From: Gp6-AA40 sp963818645
Lineage (GTDB): Bacteria > Acidobacteriota > Vicinamibacteria > Vicinamibacterales > UBA2999
Direction of reading: 5' to 3'
Length of the DNA: 64,000 bases
NCBI GenBank assembly: GCA_963818645.1
Contig: CAWFTF010000008.1
Coordinates: 1-64,000 of the forward strand
The position numbers and the translations under genes are program-made. Shown piece after piece: positions 55,223-61,283 of the stretch (within the stretch, counting starts at the first letter, position 1; each line of letters opens with the position of its first letter). The notes below the pieces were generated by a model. That model had not been told where the DNA came from. It searched no databases and saw only the letters and a program-made list of their open reading frames with translations.

Positions 55223-56410
55223 TCAGTGCTTGCTTGTTGCGGAGGCCATCGCTGCCTGGCCGCGCGCGTGGCTGGTGGAGAAGATCACGTGCAGCGACAT
55301 CAGCGCCTGCAACGGGTGCGCTCCTGCCTCCGCCAGCGGGCCGACGTGGTCGCTGACCTTGCCGCCCTTGCCGACGTTGATCAGTTCCTTTGCGGCCTCG
55401 CGCTGTTTGCCCTTCAGGCCGTACTCGTCAGCGACTGTCTCGAAGTCGTTGATGATGCGGTGACGCAGATCCGCGCTGTGACGCGACTCGAACATCAACT
55501 TGTTCAGCCCGTAGGCTTCCGACGGCGGATGCTTGTAGAACCGGAAGCCCTGGTTCTCGAACTTGAAGCCGCCGAACTGATCCGCCACCTGCATGCGCTC
55601 CTTCGTGCGCGCGCGCTGCGGCAGGAAGCGCATCATGCAGAGCCCGTGGTGCCAGGTCGGGATGTAGTCGATCAGCTCGCCTTCCAGCGTGCCAATCGCA
55701 CCAAACATCACGGCCCAGTTGAGCATCTCTGTGTTGCCGACTTCGTCGAGCTGCGTGCCGGTCATGTCGAGCAGCGCGTCGGTATTGCCCATCTCGAACT
55801 GCGAGACGAGCCAGCGATCGAAGTCGAACTCCGGCGTGAGGTACTTGGTCGTGCCCGGGAAGTGCGACATGCCGCCGCTGGCGATGATCGCCACGCGTTC
55901 CTTCCGTCCCTTCACGATCTCGGCGATCGCCTTGCCGAGGGCGGCGCACCGCCTGGGAGTTGGCAGCGGCGGAACGTACGTGTTCGTGAAGAAGGGGACT
56001 ACCGGAATCGGCCGTTTGCCGATCACGTACTCGAACGGGATCGAGAACGCGTGACCGAGCTCGGCGTCCTCCGAGTAGGCCATGTCGAAGTTGTAGTTCG
56101 TGACCAGCTTGTTGAGGATGTCCTCGGCTAGTTCGCGATGGATCGGCAGGTTGTGCTCGCGTCCGGCGAACTTCGCGACCGCGCGGTCTCCCGCTACGAT
56201 GGCGAACGACGGCACGCAGCTCACCGAGAACGTCTCAACGTGGTCGGCGCCGAAGAACAGGATGGCATCCGGCTTGGTCTCGTCGAGAACCTTGCCGAGC
56301 TCGTTCATCGCCGCGCCGGCCTGTGCGAGTTGATTCGGATCTTCATCCGGTGGCCGCGTGAACATGTACGGCGTATGGCACGTGCCTACTGCTGCAACGA
56401 TCTCGCCCAT
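55223..56410 (-). CDS. Extradiol ring-cleavage dioxygenase, fused LigB-LigA type (protocatechuate/gallate)
   Basis: 395 residues. Residues 1-~275 are a LigB catalytic domain: VGTCHTPYMF with a ligand histidine at ~12, AILFFGADHVETF, ELGHAFSIPFEYVIG, RVAIIASGGMSHFPGT, and NTEMLNWAVMFGAIG. Residues ~295-375 resemble the LigA small subunit: YGLNKLMFESRH, YGLKGKQREAAKELINVGK, and GAHPLQALMSLH. One-chain LigB-LigA fusions are typical of gallate dioxygenases (GalA/DesB), while LigAB for protocatechuate is two-chain. The LigC- and LigI-like genes beside it suggest protocatechuate is also cleaved. Ferrous iron dependent. Confidence 0.88.
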   Translation of the reverse strand: MGEIVAAVGTCHTPYMFTRPPDEDPNQLAQAGAAMNELGKVLDETKPDAILFFGADHVETFSVSCVPSFAIVAGDRAVAKFAGREHNLPIHRELAEDILNKLVTNYNFDMAYSEDAELGHAFSIPFEYVIGKRPIPVVPFFTNTYVPPLPTPRRCAALGKAIAEIVKGRKERVAIIASGGMSHFPGTTKYLTPEFDFDRWLVSQFEMGNTDALLDMTGTQLDEVGNTEMLNWAVMFGAIGTLEGELIDYIPTWHHGLCMMRFLPQRARTKERMQVADQFGGFKFENQGFRFYKHPPSEAYGLNKLMFESRHSADLRHRIINDFETVADEYGLKGKQREAAKELINVGKGGKVSDHVGPLAEAGAHPLQALMSLHVIFSTSHARGQAAMASATSKH

Positions 56411-56426
56411 CTGAAAGCTCCTCTTA

Positions 56427-56447
56427 AGTCCTCAGTCCTCAGTCCTT
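56427..56447. repeat. Heptamer array AGTCCTC x3
   Basis: AGTCCTC, AGTCCTC, AGTCCTT between the dioxygenase start and the ligC-like stop. Confidence 0.85.
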
Positions 56448-56452
56448 GAATT

Positions 56453-57385
56453 CTACCCATTCATCGCCCGGTCGATCCCGTCCAGCAGAGCCATGGTTTT
56501 CACGCAGCTCGCGGCGCTCGACTCGGGTTCGCGGCCCTCGCGGATCGCGCTGACGAATTCGACATCCTGCCGATCGAAGGCGGCAACGCCGTCGAGTTGC
56601 ACATCCTTGCCTTCGCTGTCGATCATCGAGTCCCGGTAGACCTTGTAGGTCTCTTCTTCACCGATGTAGCGGTAGAAGCCGCCGAAGGGACCCTTGTTGT
56701 TGAACGACATCGCCAGGCTGAAGAGGGGCCCCTTCTTCGACTTCATGGCCACGGTCATGTCCATCGGAATCTGCAGCGCAGCGTGGTCGGGCCCCTTCTG
56801 ACCCCACACCTGCCAGTTGGGCTCGTCGAGAATCCAGTGCGCTAAATCGACGGAGTGGCAACCGTGATGCCAGAGCAGGTTGTCGACCCAGGAACGCGGC
56901 TGGCCGTGCATGTTGAGATTCGTGCGGCGGAAAAAATAGGTCTCGACCACCATGTGGTGCAGATGAAATGTGCCGTCCTCGATGCGCTTGCGAATTTCAC
57001 GATGCGGGCTCGAAAAGCGGCGCGTGTGCGTCACCATGCACACTTTTCCGGCCGATTTCGACGCGTCCAGCATCAGCTGTGAGTCCTTGAGTGAGAGCGC
57101 CATCGGGATCTCGACCTGGACATGCTTGCCCATCGAGAGCGCGAGGGTGGTCTGGTCAGCGTGCTGATCCGAGGGTGTGGTCAGGATGACGGCGTCAACG
57201 CCGGGACGATCGATGCAGGCTTTGAGGTCGGTCGAGGCGTACGGAATATTCCACTTCGTCGCGAATTCCTTCACGCCGTCTTCAGTGCGGCCGACAACCG
57301 ACACGATCTGCACATCGTTGATCTTCGCGAGGGCTTTTACGTGGATCTCGCCCATTGCCCCGGTGCCCGCCAGACAGATCTTCAT
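56453..57385 (-). CDS. ligC: 4-carboxy-2-hydroxymuconate-6-semialdehyde dehydrogenase, LigC-like
   Basis: 310 residues, Gfo/Idh/MocA family. NADP fold KICLAGTGAMGEIHVKALAKI; LTTPSDQHADQTTLALSMGKHVQVEIPMALSLKDSQ; then the LigC-specific run HTRRFSSPHREI, ETYFFRRTN, PRSWVDNLLWHHGCHSVDLAHW, and SFNNKGPFGGFYRYIGEE. These blocks closely follow Sphingobium LigC as I remember it. It oxidises the ring-cleavage hemiacetal to 2-pyrone-4,6-dicarboxylate. Between the dioxygenase and LigI-like genes in the expected order. Confidence 0.9.
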   Translation of the reverse strand: MKICLAGTGAMGEIHVKALAKINDVQIVSVVGRTEDGVKEFATKWNIPYASTDLKACIDRPGVDAVILTTPSDQHADQTTLALSMGKHVQVEIPMALSLKDSQLMLDASKSAGKVCMVTHTRRFSSPHREIRKRIEDGTFHLHHMVVETYFFRRTNLNMHGQPRSWVDNLLWHHGCHSVDLAHWILDEPNWQVWGQKGPDHAALQIPMDMTVAMKSKKGPLFSLAMSFNNKGPFGGFYRYIGEEETYKVYRDSMIDSEGKDVQLDGVAAFDRQDVEFVSAIREGREPESSAASCVKTMALLDGIDRAMNG

Positions 57386-57407
57386 TCCACCTCCTCAGCT
57401 TCGCCAA

Positions 57408-57585
57408 TCACTCAATCTTTGATTTCATGATCTTTGATTGGTGATTCGTTTTCGATTGGGGATTGGTGATTGTTGATTTCGTTCCGGGTTCCGCGCGCGG
57501 CCCGAATCATCAATAATCACCAATCTCCAATCAACAACGAATCGATAATCAAAGATCGCCAAATCGACAATTCGAGAGATTACCA
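57408..57585. repeat. Large inverted heptad-type repeat (TGATTGN / CAATCNN)
   Basis: The left arm (to ~57485) has repeated GATTGGTGATT-type units, the right arm (from ~57505) the complementary AATCACCAATC type, around a GC-rich centre CGCGCGCGGC. It fills the 200-base gap between two co-directional catabolic genes. Same class as 54209-54357. Confidence 0.8.
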
Positions 57586-58492
57586 CTAGCTCCAATACAG
57601 CTTGGTGGGATTGTCCACCAACAGGCGGCGCTGAAGCTCCGTAGTGGTCGCGATGTGCGGGACGTAATCAACCAGCAGCCCATCATCTGGCATGTGGTTC
57701 TTGAGATTGGGATGCGGCCAATCCGTGCCCCAGAGCACGCGATCGGGAAACGTCTCGACGAGGCGACGCGCGAAGGGGACGACGTCGCGATAGGCGTTCT
57801 TCTCGCCATGAATGGCAGGCGGACCGGTCACCGTGAGCCGCTCAGGGCAGCTGACTTTCGACCAGATGTTCTGATGCTCGCGCATCATCCGCACGAACAG
57901 CTCGAACTCGGGGCCGTCGACCGGCTTGGTCACATCGGGCCGGCCCATGTGATCGACGACGACGGTCGTTGGGAGAGTGGTGAAGAACTCCCAGAGCTCC
58001 GGAAGGTCGGCGGCCTCGAAGTAGATGACGACGTGCCAGCCGAGGGGCGCGATGCGGTGCGCGATCTCGGTGAGGACGTCGCGTGGCGTGAAGTCCACGA
58101 GGCGCTTGACGAAGTTGAAGCGCGTGCCGCGAATGCCGGCGTCGTGCATCGCCTGTCAGCTCGGTGTCGGTGACGTCGCGGTTCACCGTCGCGATGCCGC
58201 GAGCGCGGTTGTTCGACGCGAGAAGCGCATCGACGAGCGCGCGATTGTCAGTGCCGTGACACGTCGCCTGGACGATCACGTTCTTGTCGAAACCCAGTCG
58301 GTCCCGCAGCGCGAAGAGCTGCTCTTTCGACGCATCGCACGGCGTGTACTTGCGTTCGGGCGCGTACGGGAACCGGTTGCCTGGCCCGAATACGTGGCAG
58401 TGCGCGTCAACGGCCCCGGCTGGGACCTTGAACGATGGAATGGACGGATTGGGATGAAAGGCTAACCATCCGGGCGTGACTTCGAACGTCAT
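57586..58492 (-). pseudogene. ligI: 2-pyrone-4,6-dicarboxylate hydrolase, LigI-like, one frame break
   Basis: About 302 residues after correction, start ATG 58492. Metal motif VDAHCHVFGPGNRFPYAPERKYTPCDA; DKNVIVQATCHGTDNRALVDAL; after the break MHDAGIRGTRFNFVKRLVDFTP, WHVVIYFEAADLPELWEF, TVVVDHMGRPDVTKPVDG, VSCPERLTVTGPP and WGTDWPHPNLKNHMPDDG. These are LigI hallmarks. Near 58150 one extra A in CTGACAGGCG breaks the frame; dropping it restores E-L-Q-A-M-H-D-A. Opens 2-pyrone-4,6-dicarboxylate to 4-oxalomesaconate. Confidence 0.88.
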
Positions 58493-58497
58493 TCGAT

Positions 58498-58532
58498 CAA
58501 CTCCCAACTTCCAATCACCAACTCCCAATCTC
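58498..58532. repeat. Heptamer array, five units of CAACTCC type
   Basis: CAACTCC, CAACTTC, CAATCAC, CAACTCC, CAATCTC in register. It overlaps the corrected stop of the aldo/keto reductase, so the last codons of that gene (EIGSW) are written in repeat sequence. Confidence 0.88.
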
Positions 58533-59514
58533 CTCGGTGTCGATTTCCTGTTGCACCGTCGGGTTGTAGCGCGCACCCGACACCGTTGACGGGTTGATCA
58601 GCCTCGTTCAGTTTCGCCATCGCTGCAGGAGAGAGTCGCACCTGTTCAGCACGGGCGTTCTCTTCGAGGTGATCGAGTCGCGTCGTGCCGGGGATTGGAA
58701 TGATGTGGTGGCCCTGCGCCAGAACCCATGCGAGCGCCGCTTGCGCCATCGTGCAACCAGCATCGCGGGCGACTGCCGACAGCCCTTCGAGCAGCGACAG
58801 GTTTCTCGTGAAGTGCTCGCCCTGAAAGCGAGGCATCGCCAGGCGGATGTCCTTCGGTGGAAACGTGGACACGTCGCGAATCTCGCCTCCGAAGAACCCT
58901 CGCGCGATCGGGCTGAACGCGACGAACGCGATGCCGAGCTCGCGGCAGGTGTCGAGGACCGCGACTTCGGCGTTGCGGGTCCAGAGCGAGTACTCCGTTT
59001 GAAGCGCGGTGATCGGGTGGACGGCGTGAGCCTTGCGCAGCGTCGTGGCCGACACCTCCGAGAGACCGATCGCCTTCACCTTGCCTGCTTTCACCAGGTC
59101 TGCGAGTGCGCCTGCGCTTTCCTCAATCGGCAGGCGTTTGTCCCAGCGGTGAAGGTAATAGAGATCGATCACGTCGGTCTTCAGGCGCTGGAGGCTCTCG
59201 TCGCAGTTCCTTTTGATCATCTCAGGGCGGCCGTCGATCTCTCGCTGACCCTGGGCGTTGCGGAACATGCCGCCCTTGGTCACGAGGATGAACTCACGAC
59301 GCCGGCCGCTGAGCACGTTGCCGATCAACGTCTCGTTCGCACCAAAGCCATACAAAGCCGCCGAATCGATGTGCGTGTAGCCGAGGTCGAGAGCCTTCAG
59401 GAGGACTGCGGCAGCTGTCTTCTCATCTGGCGGGATCCCGTAGGCGTGCGACAAACACATGCCGCCTAACCCGATGGCAGATGACTCGAAAGGACCAAGC
59501 GTGCGTGTGTGCAT
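58515..59514 (-). CDS. Aldo/keto reductase, C-terminal frame slip
   Basis: About 333 residues. SSAIGLGGMCLSHAYG, catalytic D-Y pair in LDLGYTHIDSAALYGFGANE, K in ILVTKGG, H in DVIDLYYLHRWD, and the NADP region PIPGTTRLDHLEENARAEQV. The raw frame stays open to 58489 and runs into the heptamer repeat. Removing one C from a CCC run (58576-58578) gives the family-like end GARYNPTVQQEID and TGA at 58515. It sits between the SnoaL-like and LigI-like genes; it may reduce an aromatic aldehyde or ketone upstream of the ring cleavage (inference). Confidence 0.85.
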
Positions 59515-59520
59515 CGGAGC

Positions 59521-59583
59521 TGGTTGGTGGTTAGTGGTTGGTGGTTCGTGTTTGGGAGTTGGGAGTTGGTGGTTGGGAGTTAA
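59521..59583. repeat. Heptamer array, nine units of TGGTTGG/GAGTTGG type
   Basis: Nine 7-nt units in perfect register (TGGTTGG, TGGTTAG, TGGTTGG, TGGTTCG, TGTTTGG, GAGTTGG, GAGTTGG, TGGTTGG, GAGTTAA). It begins six bases after one start codon and ends exactly at the next gene's stop codon, so it fills the whole intergenic space. Confidence 0.92.
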
Positions 59584-60204
59584 CTAGAGAGGTTTCCCGG
59601 CAGTCGGCGAACCATTGAGCCACGCGGCTCCCTCTGTATAGAGCGTCTGGACGGCCGCCCCGCGGAGACCGGGAAGGTTGTCCTTGATCGTGAACCCGTT
59701 CTTCGATTGCAGATATGCAAGGTGACGATAACCCTCGGGGAAGCGCGCAAGGTGTGCGGCGTCGAGTGTCAGCTGCGCGGCGGGGTCCACCGGATCCATT
59801 CGATCCTTCTCGTAAATCGGTTGCCGGCGCACGATCGCCCAGTGCCCGCGCTTCTCGAGGAAGTCATAGAAGCGGCCCGTACAGACGACGTCCACGACGA
59901 CATCGTCGACCGTCGCACGCTGGTTGATCGTCATCTTCGTCTGAGAGATTGCCCGATATCCTGCGACTTCGCAGGTGAATCCTCCGAGGAAATGCAGGAT
60001 GCTCACACCCCGCTCGAATCCTTCACGGCTCACCTCGATGAACTTGCGTGCCGGCCCCTGAAACCACGTCGCCGTCATCCAGCCATCGTCGTGCCACACC
60101 GTGGCGAAGCGATCCCAGTCGCCCGCGTCGCGCCAGAGCACCCAGTTCTCGATGACCTCGCGGATGGCGGATTTCTCGTCGCTGATGAGTGGCTGCCGAA
60201 TCAT
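59584..60204 (-). CDS. SnoaL/NTF2-like protein
   Basis: 206 residues. SDEKSAIREVIENWVLWRDAGDWDRFATVWHDDGWMTATWFQGPARKFIEVSREGF is the cone-shaped NTF2-like opening helix-strand pattern; DVVVDVVCTGRFYDFLEKRGHWAIVRRQPIYEKDRM forms the sheet. Such proteins act as isomerases, dehydratases or ring-hydroxylase small subunits. Overlaps the FAH gene by four bases, so it is part of the catabolic operon. Exact reaction unknown. Confidence 0.8.
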   Translation of the reverse strand: MIRQPLISDEKSAIREVIENWVLWRDAGDWDRFATVWHDDGWMTATWFQGPARKFIEVSREGFERGVSILHFLGGFTCEVAGYRAISQTKMTINQRATVDDVVVDVVCTGRFYDFLEKRGHWAIVRRQPIYEKDRMDPVDPAAQLTLDAAHLARFPEGYRHLAYLQSKNGFTIKDNLPGLRGAAVQTLYTEGAAWLNGSPTAGKPL

Positions 60205-61103
60205 TGGACATCTCTGATTCGATTGCGCAGGATTCCGATGCCTTCGACTTCCGTTTCGAGCACATCGCCGTTAGCAAGAAACTCCTGAGGGGTGCGTCCC
60301 ATCCCGACGCCTTCGGGTGTCCCGGTCGCGATGATGTCTCCCGCTTCCAGCGTGAGTCCCTTCGAAAGCCATTCGATGATCAGATCGACGGCGAAGATCA
60401 TCTTGGCCGTGCTCGCATCCTGCTTCGTGACACCATTCACGCGCAGCTGCAGCTGCTTTGTCTGTGGGTCGCCGAATTCGTCGGCAGTGACGACGAGCGG
60501 ACCCATCGGGCAGAAGCCGTCCAGGCTCTTTCCCTTGAACCACTGCATGTGCTGCTGTTGCAGATCGCGTGCGCTGACGTCGTTGATGACCGTGTAGCCG
60601 AAGATGTGACTCAGCGCGTCGCTCTTCGGGATGTTACGCCCCGTCTTGCCGATGATCGCGCCGAGTTCCACCTCCCAGTCCACCTGCTGCGTGACGGCGC
60701 GGTCAACGACGATGTCGTCGAATGGCCCGGTCACCGTGGTCGGCGCCTTCGTGAAGATCACCGGGATGGTGGGGATCTTCACTTCCTGTCCCCGTGCGCG
60801 TGCCGCTTCCTCTGCGTGCGCGACGTAGTTACGTCCCAGGCAGAACACGTTCTTCGTCGGCCGTGGAATCGGCGCGTGCCAGCGAATCTCGGCGATCGGA
60901 TGTCCGATTGCGGCCGGCGCGCGATCGACGAGATCGCGCATACGACGCCACGCGTCCGGTCCTTGTTGAATCAGATCGAGCAGGCTCGATGGCGGACGCC
61001 AATCACCGGCGGGAAGCATCGCGGTGTCGATGACACGATCTCCGCGGACGACACCAAGACGAGGAACGACATCGGACGCGAGTGAGAACGTGGCGTATTT
61101 CAT
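60201..61103 (-). CDS. Fumarylacetoacetate hydrolase family protein
   Basis: 300 residues from ATG 61103. N-terminal FAH extension, then VFCLGRNYVAHAEEA, PVIFTKAPTTVTGPFDDIV, metal-binding VDWEVELGAIIGKTGRNI (E-x-E), GYTVINDVSARDLQQQHMQWFKGKSLDGFCPMGP, and DIIATGTPEGVGMGR. Members hydrolyse C-C bonds of acylpyruvates or decarboxylate/hydrate ring-fission products. First gene of the minus-strand catabolic operon, divergent from the second TonB receptor; the 180-base gap must hold both promoters. Confidence 0.9.
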   Translation of the reverse strand: MKYATFSLASDVVPRLGVVRGDRVIDTAMLPAGDWRPPSSLLDLIQQGPDAWRRMRDLVDRAPAAIGHPIAEIRWHAPIPRPTKNVFCLGRNYVAHAEEAARARGQEVKIPTIPVIFTKAPTTVTGPFDDIVVDRAVTQQVDWEVELGAIIGKTGRNIPKSDALSHIFGYTVINDVSARDLQQQHMQWFKGKSLDGFCPMGPLVVTADEFGDPQTKQLQLRVNGVTKQDASTAKMIFAVDLIIEWLSKGLTLEAGDIIATGTPEGVGMGRTPQEFLANGDVLETEVEGIGILRNRIRDVQ

Positions 61104-61283
61104 GAAGTTTGGAGAGAAAAGTGGAATGTCAGAGTGTTGACATTGACGCTACGGCGAGTATACTCCGGCCACTTCTGAAGCCCGTCCGCTCCAGGTACGA
61201 GCGGACGAACGCAAACGCGCCCCGCAGGCGCCTTCCGCTCCATGAGAGAGCGATACCGAGCCCTAGAAGGAGGAGGAACCGGG

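Noticed and set aside
60189..61085. 298-codon plus-strand ORF antisense to the FAH gene
   Set aside because: Antisense of a conserved FAH-family gene; no independent features.
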